A stretch of 64,000 nt of DNA from assembly GCF_023898315.1 (NCBI RefSeq), contig NC_064614.1:114359501-114423500 (forward strand). The letters are read 5' to 3'. The translations under genes were made by a program, and so were the position numbers. This DNA comes from Schistocerca nitens. Taxonomy: Eukaryota; Arthropoda; Insecta; Orthoptera; Acrididae. This document shows positions 18,113 through 28,805 of the stretch, one piece after another. Position 1 is the stretch's first letter; each line of letters begins with the position of its first letter. The notes below the pieces were generated by a model. It saw nothing but the letters and a program-made list of their open reading frames with translations. It made no database searches and was not told the DNA's origin.

Positions 18113-20712
18113 TTGATTTTAGTAAACTGCAGGTACATCCAAGGAAAGTTTCCAGAATTAGTATCGCTTACTGAAGGTTATAATGCACAGATGGTATTGG
18201 GAACAGAAAACTGGTTGAAAACAGACGTCAATGACAACGAAATCCCAAGTTCAGATTGGAATGTTTACCGTAAGGACAAGTTGATCGCCAATGGTGGCGG
18301 CGTGCTTATTCCAATAAAAAAATTCGACAAATTATAGCGAGGTTATCACGGATTCCGAATATGAGTTAATCTGGGTGAAATTCAGTATCAAAGAACGGTC
18401 AAAAATGGTGATCAGATGATTTTGTAGACCCCCTTAGTCATGATATGTAGTTGTAGAGCGCTTCAACAGAACTCGCTGAACATCATGATTAATTTTCCTG
18501 ATCATGCCGTTGTAATTGGAGGGGGACTTCAACTTGCCAGGTATGGATTGGGAGTGTTATTCCATCAAAACTGGTGCCAGAGACAGGGATTCGTTTGGAT
18601 TTGTTCTGGATATCTTGTCCGAAAATTACCTTGAGCATATAGAGAACCAACTCGTGGGAGAAACGTCTTAGACCTCCTGGCAATAAACAGACCTGAACTT
18701 ATCGAATCAGTTAACGCAGTGGGAGGTATCAGTGATCATAAGGCTGTGACAGCATCTATGACGACGGAATCTACAAGGAATGTTAAGAAAGGTAGGGAGA
18801 TATATTTGCTCAGCAAGCGTGACAGGATACAAATTTCAGAATATATCAGCAGTCAGCATCAAATATTTGGTGATGAGAACGAAGATGTCGAGAATAAATG
18901 GAAAAAATTCAAACGCATCGTTCAATATGCGCTAGACAAGTATGTTCTGAGTAAGGGTTTAAGGGATGGTTTAATAGCCGTGACTGAGAAGCGCACTTCA
19001 TCTCACATTCAAGAGAAGTAAAAACCTAGCTGACAAACAAAACTTGAACGAAGCGAAAATGGGCGTAGGGAGAGCAATGAGAGAAGTGTTCATTTATTTT
19101 GAAAGAAAGAAGTTGTCAGCCGATCTAAGTGAAAACCCTAAGAGATTTTCGTCGTATGTAAATCAATAAGTGGCTCAAAATCATCTGTTCATTCTCTCAG
19201 TGACCACACCGGCACCGAGACGGAAGATAACAGAGAGAAGGCCAAAATACTGAATTCGGTCTTCCGAAGTTGTTTCAGCGCAGAAGATCGTAACACTGTC
19301 CCTCCTTTCAATCGTCGTACGAAGGTTGAAATGGCAGATATTGAGGTAGCCAAACGCGGAACTGAAAAGCAGCTACATTCGCTTAGTAGTGAAAGGCGTC
19401 AGGACCAGATGAGATACCTATATACTACCCTTCTGGCAGTAATTTATCGTAGATCGCTTGAGCAACGAAAGGTACCTAACGACTGGAAAAAAGCCCAGAT
19501 CATTCCCGTTTTTAAGAAAGGTCGTAAGACAGTTCCACACAATTATAGACCTATATCGTCGATGTCAATATGTTGTAGAATTATAGAACATGTTTTATGC
19601 TCAAGAATTATGACGTTTCTGGAAAATGAACATATCCTCTGTAAAAATCAACCTGGATTCCGCAAACAGAGATCCTGCGAAATTCATCTCGCTCTGTTCC
19701 TCCATGAGAACCACAGCGCAGTGGACAACGGCGCTCAGGTTGGCGCCATGTTTCTTGATTTCAGTAAGGCATTTGACACCGTCCCGCACTGCCGTTTAAT
19801 GAACCAAATACAAGCTTACTGAGTATCGAATTAGACTTGCGATTGGATTCAAGACTTTCTTCCAGACTGACATCAACACGTTGCTCTCAACGGAACTAAA
19901 TCGACAGATGTAAAGGTAATATCCGGAGTACGACAGGGACCTGTGATAGTAAGAATTTGCAGAACGACCTGCAGGGAATTGATGAATGATGAAGGCTCTG
20001 ACAGTTGACCGTGAACGTAAATAAATGTAGCATATTGCGCATACACAGGAAAAGATATCTACTACTATACAGCTAAACTATTGATGACAAACAGCGGGAG
20101 ACAACGTCTGCGGTCAAATATCTAGGCGTAACTATCCAGAGCGACCTTAGTGGAATGACCATGTGCAACAGATATTGCGAAAAGCAGACACTAGACTAAG
20201 ATTCATCGGCAGAATCTTAAGGAAATGTAAATCCACGAAAGAAGTGGCTTATAACGCGCTTGTTCGCCCGATTCTTGACTATTGTTCATCTATCTGGGAT
20301 CCCTATCACGTAGGACTGATAGAAGAGACAGAGTAGATCCAAGGAAGAGCGACGCGTTTCGTCACGGTGTCGTATAGCTGGCGAGAGAGTGTTACGGAGA
20401 TGGTAAACAAACTCTACCGGCGGCACCGGCGGACGTTACAAGAGAGGCGATGTGGGTAACGGAGAGATTTACTATCGAAGTTTCGGGACAGCACTTTTCA
20501 GGAGGATTGGGACAACGTATTACTTCCCTCCACATACATCTCGCGTATTGACCGCGAGGAGAAAATTCGAGAAATTAGAGCCAATACAGAGGCTTACCGA
20601 CAATCATTCTTCCCACGCACAGTTCGCGAGTGGAACAGGGTTGGAAGGATCAGATACTGGTACCGAAAGTACCCTCTGCCACACGCCATTAGTTGGCTTG
20701 CGGAGTGTAATG
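18113..20712 (+). pseudogene. LINE ORF2 (endonuclease + reverse transcriptase), fragmented
   Basis: APE-type endonuclease: 'ILVNCRYIQGKFPELVSL', 'VLGTENWLKTDV', 'SDWNVYRKDK', 'GGGVLI' (18113-18337), then a shifted 'HAVVIGGDF'-like strand near 18500 and 'GGISDHKAVTA' (18721-18753, the SDH motif). RT: 'VPNDWKKAQIIPVFKKG', 'NYRPISSMSICCRIIEHVL', 'QPGFRKQRSCEIHLALFLHE' and 'GAMFLDFSKAFDTVPH' (19470-19800; first catalytic D). The YADD box is missing because the sequence jumps from 'SGVRQGPV' (19926) into a later segment. C-terminal 'LIEETE', 'PRTVREWN'-like motifs persist in shifted frames to 20640. Many stops. This copy cannot make a functional RT. Confidence 0.82.
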
Positions 20713-20725
20713 TAGATGTAACACA

Positions 20726-21230
20726 TAAGAACACTGGATGTGCGTGACACACCTTTGTGCGTTAACAGTTCCATAATCACCACTCGATGGGGCCGCTGCG
20801 ACCGAGCAGTTCTAGGCACTTCAGTCCGGAACCGCGCTGCTCCTACGATCGCAAATTAGAATCCTGCCTCGGGCATGGATGTGTGTGATGTCCTTAGGTT
20901 AGTTGCGGTTATGTAGTTCTAAGTATAGGAGACTGATGACCTCAGATGTTAAGTCTCATAGTGCTTAGAGCCATTTGAACCACTCGATGGCTCCCCACAT
21001 CATGACACCATCAATAACACCACTGTGTCCAATACGTTGAAAGAACGGGACCACCCCTCAAGCTGAGACCATACTCGCTGACGATGATCATCTGGGGTAC
21101 TGCAGGAAGGGGATTCATCGCTGAACACAATGCGACACCATTCAACAGCAGTGCATGCTTCCTGGTCACGGCAACGCTCCGCACTCAGCCTTTTGTGTTC
21201 TGGGGTTAACCAGTAATTCGGTAGTTACAT
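20726..21230 (-). mobile_element. Tc1-like transposon fragment, interrupted by a SINE
   Basis: On the minus strand 21215-20992 reads 'LTPEHKRLSAERCRDQEACT' then 'VEWCRIVFSDESPSC', 'DDHRQRVWSQLEGW', and after the SINE a MMWGAIEW-like segment. This is the middle of a Tc1 catalytic domain: FSDES holds the first aspartate and MVWGAI is the following strand. Terminal repeats not found; a SINE (20791-20978) splits it. Confidence 0.7.
20791..20978 (+). mobile_element. SINE, family I, 12-bp TSD
   Basis: Perfect direct repeats 'accactcgatgg' at 20779-20790 (one difference at the first bases: tcaccactcgatgg) and 20979-20990. Head 'ggccgctgcgaccgagcagt', internal 'cctgcctcgggcatggatgt', tail 'gagccatttga'. 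Box B is mutated (aaattagaatcctg), so it is probably not transcribed now. Confidence 0.9.
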
Positions 21231-21913
21231 AACTTAGCGAAAATTGCACATTGATATACACTGAAGCTCCAAAGAAACTGGTATAGGCACGCGTATTCAA
21301 ATACAGAGATATGTAAACAGACAGAATACGGCGCTGCGGCCGGCAAACCCTATACAGGGTGAGTCACCTAACGTTACCGCTGGATATATTTCGTAAACCA
21401 CATCAAATACTGACGAACCGATTCCACAGACCGAACGTGAGGAGAGGGGCTAGTTTAATTGTTTAATACAAACCATACAAAAATGCACGGAAGTATGTTT
21501 TTTAACACAAACCTACGTTTTTTTTAAAAATGGAACCCCGTTAGTTTTGTTAGCACATCTGAACATGTAAACAAATACGTAATCAGTGCCGTTTGTTGCA
21601 TTGTAAAATGTTAATTACATCCGGAGATATTGTAACCTAAAGTTGACGCTTGAAACCTCCGACGTTCAGTTGCGTGTTGTAACAAACACGGGCCACGGTC
21701 GGCGAGCAGCATCTGCAGGGACATGTTTACGATGACGACCGTGTTTGCGCGTGTGGCTGTAGTGCACTGTTGTGGTTTGGTCTAGCTGTCGCAGTGTCCG
21801 CATGTAGCAATTGCTGCTATTGTTAATCTGCATTCGTCTCCGCACACAGACCAACTGTAGTACACCGTGTTACCAGACGTCTGTGATAGTGTAGTTTTGT
21901 AGGAACTGTGAAC

Positions 21914-23179
21914 ATGATGTATTCGAACTCTGAAAAGGCGGAGATGATACTCATCTATGGCGAGTGTCGACGAAATGTAGCTGAAGCCTGCAGGGTGTAT
22001 GCAGAACGGTACCCGGACAGAGAGCATCCAACGTGCCGCACATTGCAAAACATCTGCCGCCAACTGTATGCAACAGGTATGGTCGTAGCACGCAAACGGT
22101 TCCGTAACAGGCCCGTCACAGGAGAAGCGGGTGCAGTTGGTATGTTAGCTGCTGTTGCCATGAACCCACACATGAGTACACGGGACATTGCGAGAGCCGG
22201 TGGACTGAGTCAAAGTAGTGTCATGCGCATACTGCATCGTCACCGCTTTCACTCGTTTCACGTGTCGATACATCAGCAATTACATGGTGATGACTTTAAT
22301 CATTGAGTGCAATTCTGTCAATGGGCATTAACAGAGAATGCGTTGCGGTTCTACCTGTTTACCGATGAAGCGGGTTTCACAAACCGCGGGGCAGTGAATC
22401 TACGGAACATGCATTACTGGTCCGTGGACAATCCTCGCTGGCTCAGACAGGTAGAGCGACAGCGACCGTGGACTGTAAATGCATGGTGCGGAATCATTGG
22501 CGACCACCTCATTGGTCCTTACTTCATTGCAGGGGCCCAAACAGCTGCAACATACATCGCATTTCTACAGAATGATCTGCCAACGTTGCTCGAAAATGTC
22601 CCACTGGAAACGCGTCGACGTATGTGGTATCAGCATGATGGTGCACCTGCACATTCCGCAATTAACAGGCTGACGCTTGACAGGATGTCGACGGGCGTTT
22701 CATAGGACGTGGAGGACGCATAAATTGGCCAGCCCGTTCTCCTGATCTTACAGCTCTGGACTTCTTTCTGTGGGGTTCGTTAAAGGAGAACGTGTACCGT
22801 GATGTGCCTACAACCCCAGAGTATATGAATTCGGGAGGACGACGGTTCAATCCCGTCTCCGGCCATCCTGATTTAGGTTTTCCGTGATTTCCCTAAATCG
22901 CTTCAGGCAAATGCCGGGATGGTTCCTGTGAAAGGGCACGGCCGATTTCCTTCCCCATCCTTTCCTCACCCGAGCTTGCGCTCCGTCTCTAATGACCTCG
23001 TTGTCGACGGGACGTTAAACACTAATCTCCTCCTCCCAGAGTATATGAAACAACGTATTGTGGCAGCCTGCGGCGACATTACACCAGATGTACTGCGGCG
23101 TGTACGACATTCATTACGCCAGAGATTGCAATTGTGTGCAGCTAATGATGGCCACCACATTGAACATCAATTGGCCTGA
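21914..23179 (+). pseudogene. DUF4817-type DDE transposase, one stop, one frameshift, one SINE
   Basis: Start chosen at ATG 21914 (MMYSNSEKAEM, the conserved opening of this insect group). Residues 1-60: first helical domain ('ILIYGECRRNVAEACRVYAE'). Residues about 75-115: second helix-turn-helix ('NPHMSTRDIARAGGLSQSSV'). A TGA at 22304-22306 interrupts after 'HGDDFNH', after which the same frame continues to 22705: 'YLFTDEAGFTNRGAV' (first D), 'VNAWCGIIGDHLIGPYFIAG', 'MWYQHDGAPAHSAI' (second D). A frameshift near 22690 moves to 'GRGGRINWPARSPDL' and 'LDFFLWGSLKENVYRDVPT'. The spacing from the second to the third D (SPD) is about 35-36 residues. The SINE follows, then 'VLRRVRHSLRQRL' and 'NDGHHIEHQLA' to the stop at 23177-23179. 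Confidence 0.88.
22830..23034 (+). mobile_element. SINE, family V (5'-truncated tRNA head), 15-bp TSD
   Basis: Perfect direct repeats 'cccagagtatatgaa' at 22815-22829 and 23035-23049. The SINE begins inside a tRNA-like 3' half ('cgacggttcaatcccgtctc', box B) and continues 'ggccatcctgatttaggttt', 'atgccgggatggttcctgtg', ending 'ctaatctcctcct'. It interrupts the C-terminal codons of the transposase (Pro-Glu-Tyr-Met repeated on both sides). Innermost layer of the nest. Confidence 0.95.
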
Positions 23180-23775
23180 CATGTCGGGACACACTCTATT
23201 CCACTCCGTAATTGAAAACGGAAACCACGTGTGTACGTGTACCTCACCCCTCATGATAATGTACATGTGCGTCAGTGGAAAAGACCAATAAAAAGGTGTT
23301 AGCATGTGGACGTAATGTGCTGTTCCAGTCTCTTCTGTACCTAAGGTCCATCACCGTTCCCTTTGGATCCCTACGTAATTCGGTGCTCTCCGTTACACAC
23401 GATTGAACAGCGGAGGAGTGGTACTCAAGCGTCAACTTTAGGTTACAATATCTCCGGATGTAACTAACATTTTACAATGCAACAAACGGCACTGATTACG
23501 TATTTGTTTATATGTTCAGATGTGCTAACAAAACTAACGGGGTTCCATTTTTAAAAAAAACGTAGGTTTGTGTTAAAAAACATACTTCCGTGCATTTTTG
23601 TATGGTTTGTATTAACCAATTACACTAGCCCCTCTCCTCATGTTTGGTCTGTGGAATCGATTCGTCAGTATTTGATGTGGTTTACGAAATATATCCAACG
23701 GTAATGTTAGGTGGCTCACCCCGTATAAGATAACAAGTGTCTGGCGCAGTTGTTAGATCGTTTACTGCTGCTACA

Positions 23776-24975
23776 ATGGCAGGTTATCAAGATGTAAGTG
23801 AGACTGAACGTGGTGTTAAGAGTCGGCGCACGTGCGATGGGACACAGCGTCTCCGAGGTAGCGATGAAGTGGGGATTTTCCAGTATGACCATTTCTCGAC
23901 TGTGCCGTTAATATCAGGAATTCGATAAAACATCGAATCTCCTACATCGCTGCGGCCGGAAAAAGATCCTGCAAGAATGCGACCAAAGAAGACTGAAGAG
24001 AGTCGCTCAACGTGACAGAAATGGTTCAAATGGCTCTGAGCACTATGGGACTTTACATCTATGGTCATCAGTCCCCTAGAACTTAGAACTATTTAAACCT
24101 AACTAACCTAAGGACATCACACAACACCCAGTCATCACGAGGCAGAGAAAATCCCTGACCCCGCCGGGAATCGAACCCGGGAACCCGGGCGCGGGTAGCG
24201 AGAACGCTACCGCACGACCACGAGCTGCGGACAAACAACGTGACGGAAGTGCAACCCTTCCGCAAATTGCTGCAGATTTCAATGTTGGGCCATCAACAAG
24301 TGTCAGCTTGCGAACCACTCACCGAAACATCATCGATATGGGCTTTCGGAAGCGATGGCCTATTCGGATACCTTTGATGACTGCACAACAGAAAGCTTTA
24401 CGCCTTGCCTGGGCCCGTCAGTACCGACATTGGACTGTTGATGACTGGAAACATCTCGCCTAGTCGGTTGAGTCTCGTTTCAAATTGTATCGAGCAGATG
24501 GATATGTACGGGTACGGAGACAAGCTCATGAATCCATTGACCCTGCACCTCAACAGGGTTAATGCTGGTGGAGGATTTGCATTAGGGTGGGGCGTGTGCT
24601 TTTGGAGTGATATGAGGCCCCTGATACGTCCAAATACGACCTTGACAGGTGACACGTACGCAAGCATCCTTCCTGTTCACCTGCATCCATTCATGTCCAT
24701 TGTGCATTCCGACGGACAATTTCAGCAGGAAAATGCGACACCCCACACGTCCATAATTGCTACAGAGTGGCACCAGGAACACTTTTCTGGGTTTAAACAC
24801 TTCCGCTGGCCACCAAACTCTCCAGACATGCACATTATTATGCATATCTGGGATGCCTTGCAACGTGCTGTTCAGAAGAGACCTCCACCCCCTCGTACGT
24901 TTACGGATTCATGGTGTCTGTTCCCTCCAGCACTACTTCAGACATTAGTCGAGTCCATGCCACGTCGTGTTACAG
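23776..24975 (+). pseudogene. Tc1-like transposase (copy C), catalytic residues lost
   Basis: Start ATG 23776 (MAGYQDVSETERGVK), the family's opening helix-turn-helix. After frameshifts and the SINE, a segment near 24250-24460 gives 'ATLPQIAADFNVGPSTSVS'-type codons, 'RTTHRNIIDMGF' and 'WTVDDWKH'. The open frame 24405-25040 carries 'MRPLIRPNTTLTGDTYASIL', 'HPFMSIVHSDGQFQQENATP' where the second catalytic aspartate (QQDNATPH in relatives) is Glu, and 'PPNSPDMHIIMHIWDALQ' where the catalytic Glu (NIIEHIW) is Met. The first box (WSDES) is also altered near 24470. All three catalytic positions are therefore compromised. Confidence 0.82.
24021..24235 (-). mobile_element. SINE, family III (chimeric head), 13-bp TSD
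   Basis: Direct repeats 'caacgtgacagaa' (24008-24020) and 'caacgtgacggaa' (24236-24248), one mismatch. Tail shared with family I; head with plus-strand 'gggaatcgaacccgggaacc' and 'cgcacgaccacgagctgcgg'. Same family as 15996-16210. Confidence 0.93.
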
Positions 24976-24980
24976 CACAT

Positions 24981-25597
24981 ACTGCTGTTTCCATCGCCAA
25001 GCTCTTCCTCAATGCTATAGAAGATGTTCCAGTAACTTGACTCTTCTTTTGAGAATGGTTCTCTATAATCTTCTTTCTTGACCTATTATTTTTAATACTT
25101 CTTCACTTCAACTTTATTTGTCCAATTAACTTTCAGCATACCTCTATAGCGCCACATTACAAATCCTGACACGTTCCACTGTCTTACAACACTGTGCTGC
25201 AGTTGTTCGCTTTCGAGAACTTTTCCCCTTTTTCACGTCAATGTCTAATACCAGTAGTGGTCTCTTATAGGAGAAAACGTTTTTCAGCTCTGCCAATCTA
25301 CTTTTCCTTATTTCAACCTCCCCGCATACTCTTGTTTCCCAGTTGGCAGGAACCTTTCAGTTATACCACTAACGTGTCGTTTCCACTTTTGATGTTAAGC
25401 CAGTCACTATTGTCCTTTCTACTACATTTCGATGCACTTTTCCTAACTTTTCTTATGTCTTGACAGCACTTTGGTTTTTCCAACAACCTTACGCATTTCG
25501 ACTTTACGTCCTTTCCAAAGGCAGAGTTATGTTAGTCATATAAAATTGTTCATTAGATACATTGTATTACGTCAACATTCTCGATCACGAGACAAGT
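24981..25597. other. Unassigned sequence
   Basis: T/C-rich stretch after the broken Tc1-like element; nothing recognised. Confidence 0.5.
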
Positions 25598-25738
25598 TGG
25601 TTCAAATGGCTCTGAGCACAATGGGACTTAACTTCTGAGGTCATCAGTCCCCTAGAACTTAGAACTACTTAAACCTAACTAACTTAAAGACATCACACAC
25701 ATCCATGCCCGAGGCAGGATTCGAAACTGCGACCGTAG
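25598..25738 (-). mobile_element. SINE, family I, head-truncated, 13-bp TSD
   Basis: Perfect direct repeats 'tcacgagacaagt' at 25585-25597 and 25739-25751. The SINE stops within the tRNA-like head just beyond box B (plus-strand 'ggattcgaaactgcgaccgt'), as expected for incomplete reverse transcription. Confidence 0.93.
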
Positions 25739-25751
25739 TCACGAGACAAGT

Positions 25752-26290
25752 GCAAACTTTTTTTTCCTCTATTGAATTGAGTACCTGCTGCTTAATTATT
25801 TGATCTACCCATTCAATGTTCAGCATTATTCTGTAGCACCACATTTCTAAGGCTTCAGTTCTTTTACTGTGTGAACTTTTTCATTTCTGTACAAGGCTCT
25901 GTTCTTCAGAAACACTTTTCTTTCTACTGCCAATGTGTATTTTATATCATCTCTACACTGATCGCCATCAGTTATTTTGCTGCCTAATCTGTAAAACTCA
26001 TCAGCAACTTTGTGCCGCATTTTCTAATTTTTTAATCCCCTCCACATCGTCTTGTTTGACTGGACTATATACTGAGGCGTAGCGCCTTACACAGTGCCTG
26101 TTGAGATCGTACAGCAGTGAACGAGGGTGCAGCATGAATCACACGCAGGACATGTGGCTGCAGATGTCCAGGAGTATGTAGTTTCTATGCGATCTGGCAG
26201 AGGTCACTAGCTGAAGGACACTGTTTGAGCTGCAGTCAAAATACTGTAATATTTTTAGCAGATCTATTTGTCTAATTTTCTAATTATTAT
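25752..26290. other. Unassigned sequence
   Basis: Nothing recognised. Confidence 0.5.
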
Positions 26291-26383
26291 TAATTACTAT
26301 TAAAATTGTGCTTAGTTATGAGAGTGAATGGAGATGTGAATGTGAAATAATTCTTTTTGTAAATTTTTTATACTATACATTGA
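26291..26383. repeat. Left arm of a ~90-bp inverted repeat
   Basis: Pairs with 27098-27187 on the opposite strand with few mismatches (shared core 'tgcttagttatgagagtgaa' here, complement there). The arms enclose about 715 bases with no recognised coding content. No TSD or named family recognised. Confidence 0.8.
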
Positions 26384-27097
26384 AGTAACTGGTCTCCTGA
26401 GGAATGTTCGAGAATGACGTGTGTGTTAGTCATTCATACCGGGGAATTCGTTATAAACTGTTTCATCAGTTTATGGTTCTGGGGAAATGAGATTATGACG
26501 TTGGTAAAGTAGTTTCCTTAAGAGGGAGTTAATTTTACATGAGTGGGTTTTCAAAATATATTTATGTTAATTTGCTCTTGTGAATCATTGACAAATTGTC
26601 ATTGATTGTGTATATATGCGTGGGATTGACCGGGTTTGATGCTGCTTTCCACTTGGCTGTGATGTTTCTCTGCCAGTCAGAAATTAGCATATTTGCGTGT
26701 ATTTTTGGAACTAGAAACGTTCTTTTCTGTGGAGAGATGAATAGAATCGGGGCTTTGTTCTCATTGTGATTAGACCTATTGATAGGTGTTCCTAAGAAAA
26801 TTATTAATATTGTGGTATTTCGGTACCAAACTGTTCGCGAAGTGCCGTAAAAAATGACGAAGTGAGTTCGATTTAATGCACGGTGCGAAGCTCAGAACTT
26901 TTGGTGACATATTAAAGAAATAAGTACCACGTGGCGTGTTGCTAACTCGCGAACGTGAAGATTTTGTTACGAGAGACTGATTATAGCAACATTTGAGCGA
27001 GGAACAATCCTGCTTGTAAACTTTCTGTGAAGGATAACTAACGATTACCATGAACTGGCTACAGTTGTGAATGTTGTGTGCCTTATTCTAAGCTGTT

Positions 27098-27187
27098 AAA
27101 TGTATAGTATAAAAACTTTACAAAAAATTATTTCACATCCACATCTCCATTCACTCTCATAACTAAGCACAATTTTAATAGTAATTG
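27098..27187. repeat. Right arm of the inverted repeat; abuts a SINE
   Basis: Inverted partner of 26291-26383. Its outer edge directly joins a tRNA-related SINE (27188-27330). Confidence 0.8.
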
Positions 27188-27330
27188 TGTGCGTTCGCCT
27201 GGTGCAAGTCTTTCGAATTGACGCCACTTCGGCGACTTGCGTATCGATGGGGAAGTAATGATGATGATAAGGACAACACAACACCCAGTCCCTGAGAGGA
27301 GAAAATCTCCGACCCAGACTTTGAACAGCT
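27188..27330 (-). mobile_element. SINE, family IV (fragment)
   Basis: Plus-strand landmarks 'gtctttcgaattgacgccac', 'ttcggcgacttgcgtatcga', 'gaagtaatgatgatgataag', 'gacaacacaacacccagtcc' and 'gagaaaatctccgacccaga'. The same landmarks occur inverted at 34452-34585. The tRNA-like head beyond the last landmark is missing. Confidence 0.7.
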
Positions 27331-27528
27331 TAGAATAAGGCTCGGTAGTAACTGGTGTATGCAAGCGTGCCGTAATAGAGTGAAATTTTATGCATCTAAA
27401 TACTTTCATTTAACTATTATTAACCTTACACCGAAAAAAATACAATTTTTAGTGCGAATTGTGCTAATGAGGTGTACAGCTGTTTTTTTCTATATCTTTT
27501 TCCAGCTGAGAAATGCATTTCAGTAACT
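27331..27528. other. Unassigned sequence
   Basis: Nothing recognised. Confidence 0.5.
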
Positions 27529-27700
27529 TCAAGGAGGTGTGCGTGTGAGAAGAGATTCACCTCGCCGCCGCAATACCATTAACTTTGTTTTACTTTTGTT
27601 GATGTACATCTTATAACCTGTTTTCAAGACAATATCGATTCCGTTCAAACGATCTTCCAAATTCACTGCCGTCTGTGACAGAAATATTTCAACAGTAACA
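27529..27700 (-). pseudogene. Short RT fragment of an RTE-like LINE
   Basis: A minus-strand frame reads 'VNLEDRLNGIDIVLKTGYKM' then 'YINKSKTKLMVLRRRGES', matching the thumb-side segment that follows the FADD box in RTE-like reverse transcriptases (typically YGMKIN..KTKVMV). Only about 55 codons are recognisable. The flanking sequence does not extend the match. Confidence 0.5.
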
Positions 27701-28550
27701 TTTTTGTGGTTATAGTGCGGTAATAAATTCCTTTCCTGAGAACGTACAAAGAACTGCTGATGCAGCAAAACAAAACTTTTTTGCAATTGGAATGTTGTCA
27801 AACATTCAACAGCGAAATTTGCCGTATCTGCTTATCCTATCTCATATGACTTAACATTAGCAATGCAAGCAATTCATATAATGACTTATAAATTTTTCCC
27901 TGACGCTAAAATATGGCCATAAATCATGAATACACATTTGCAAAAACAAAGGATAAGCAGCTGAAATTCAGACCTTGTTTAAAATGTTCCCTTTTTTCAG
28001 CAAACTCCAAGCAAGCATACAAATTTAACGACATGTAAGACATGTTTTAAGAGAAACTTGGACAATTTTTGACGGCTTTATGCTCCATTTCTAACTCTGA
28101 ACTGTTTTTCTTTTGACAACACTAGCCAACAACAACGTTGTATATAATTAGACACATCTGAATACGTTTACGACGAAAGTTATCAAAATATTTTATAAAC
28201 CTATGAAATGTGTGAACATTCGAATATTCAGTCTTGTCGTCTATCGCCCGACTTATCGCAGAGTGTCAGGTTCGTAACAGTACGCTATCAATGATTGTGA
28301 TGCGTGTTCATGAAGTATAGTGTTCGTGTTGTTATGTATGAAAAGAACGGAAACCATGACAGCTGACACCAGCACACAGCCTACTCCACTGGGAGATCAC
28401 CAACGTCGTAACTGAGTTTAACGTGCTGATCCGACAGTCGAATCACCATCCAGGATTTCATATGTCCTTACTCCACGGGGGCGACTCGGACAGATCCAGA
28501 ATTTTACGCCATCGTCTCTGCTCCCTTTGTTTGCAAGATAATGGCGCGCA
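27701..28550. other. Unassigned AT-rich sequence
   Basis: No coding or repeat signature recognised. Confidence 0.5.
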
Positions 28551-28636
28551 AAACGTTTCACCGACAGGAGTCGAACCACCTACACTAGAGTCTAAAGGCA
28601 TTATTCAAGCAACCTCGGCTACGGAGACTTGTAAAA
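28551..28636 (-). tRNA. tRNA-like sequence (pseudo or SINE head)
   Basis: On the minus strand 'gtctccgtagccgaggttgc' resembles a 5' arm with box A and 'ggttcgactcc' is a perfect box B. The acceptor strands do not pair well and the anticodon arm is not convincing, so this is a tRNA pseudogene or the head of an uncharacterised SINE. Confidence 0.4.
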
Positions 28637-28805
28637 GTATTGTATTAACCAATAAATGAAACACTATTTATATTCTTTGATTTGTTCCTTATTGTCGTTG
28701 AAAGCGTCACTTACGATACGCGGAATGAATATCAAACCAAAAAAGAGCAAGTGAACTGTTCCTTGTTTTGTTTTTCTGACAGGATCGATTTTTCATAAGG
28801 ATCGC

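Larger units (their letters stand above)
17478..20725 (+). mobile_element. CR1-like non-LTR retrotransposon, near full length, decayed
   Basis: Contains in order an ORF1 with an esterase-like domain (17487-17994), an ORF2 with endonuclease and RT regions (18113-20712), and a 3' end with a GATGTA-type tail (gtaatgtagatgtaa at 20707-20721). About 3.25 kb, which is short because part of the RT between the GVRQG motif and the C-terminal domain is deleted (near 19940-19960). It abuts the opposite-strand LINE at 17474 head to head. Its C-terminal sequence is closest to the copy at 44436-45206. Confidence 0.85.
21355..23723 (+). mobile_element. DDE transposon with ~300-bp TIRs, perfect TA duplication
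   Basis: Ends 'cagggtgagtcacctaacgt' and the complement of 'cggggtgagccacctaacat', flanked by TA (21353-21354, 23724-23725). The inverted similarity continues about 300 bases inward (to about 21655 and 23424), including 'tgtaacctaaagttgacgct'. The single gene between them is a DUF4817-group transposase (21914-23179), broken by a nonsense codon, a frameshift and a SINE (22830-23034). Total 2.37 kb, about 2.15 kb without the SINE. Confidence 0.92.
21260..24980 (+). mobile_element. Tc1-like element (copy C) hosting a DDE element and a SINE
   Basis: Left TIR 'cactgaagctccaaagaaac' follows TA at 21258-21259. It is interrupted at 21353 by the element 21355-23723, resumes with 'tataagataacaagtgtctg', and is interrupted again by a SINE (24021-24235). 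The transposase reads through 23776-24970 in pieces. No right TIR was found: the sequence stops resembling the family just after 'ccatgccacgtcgtgtta' near 24978, so the 3' end is truncated. Confidence 0.82.
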
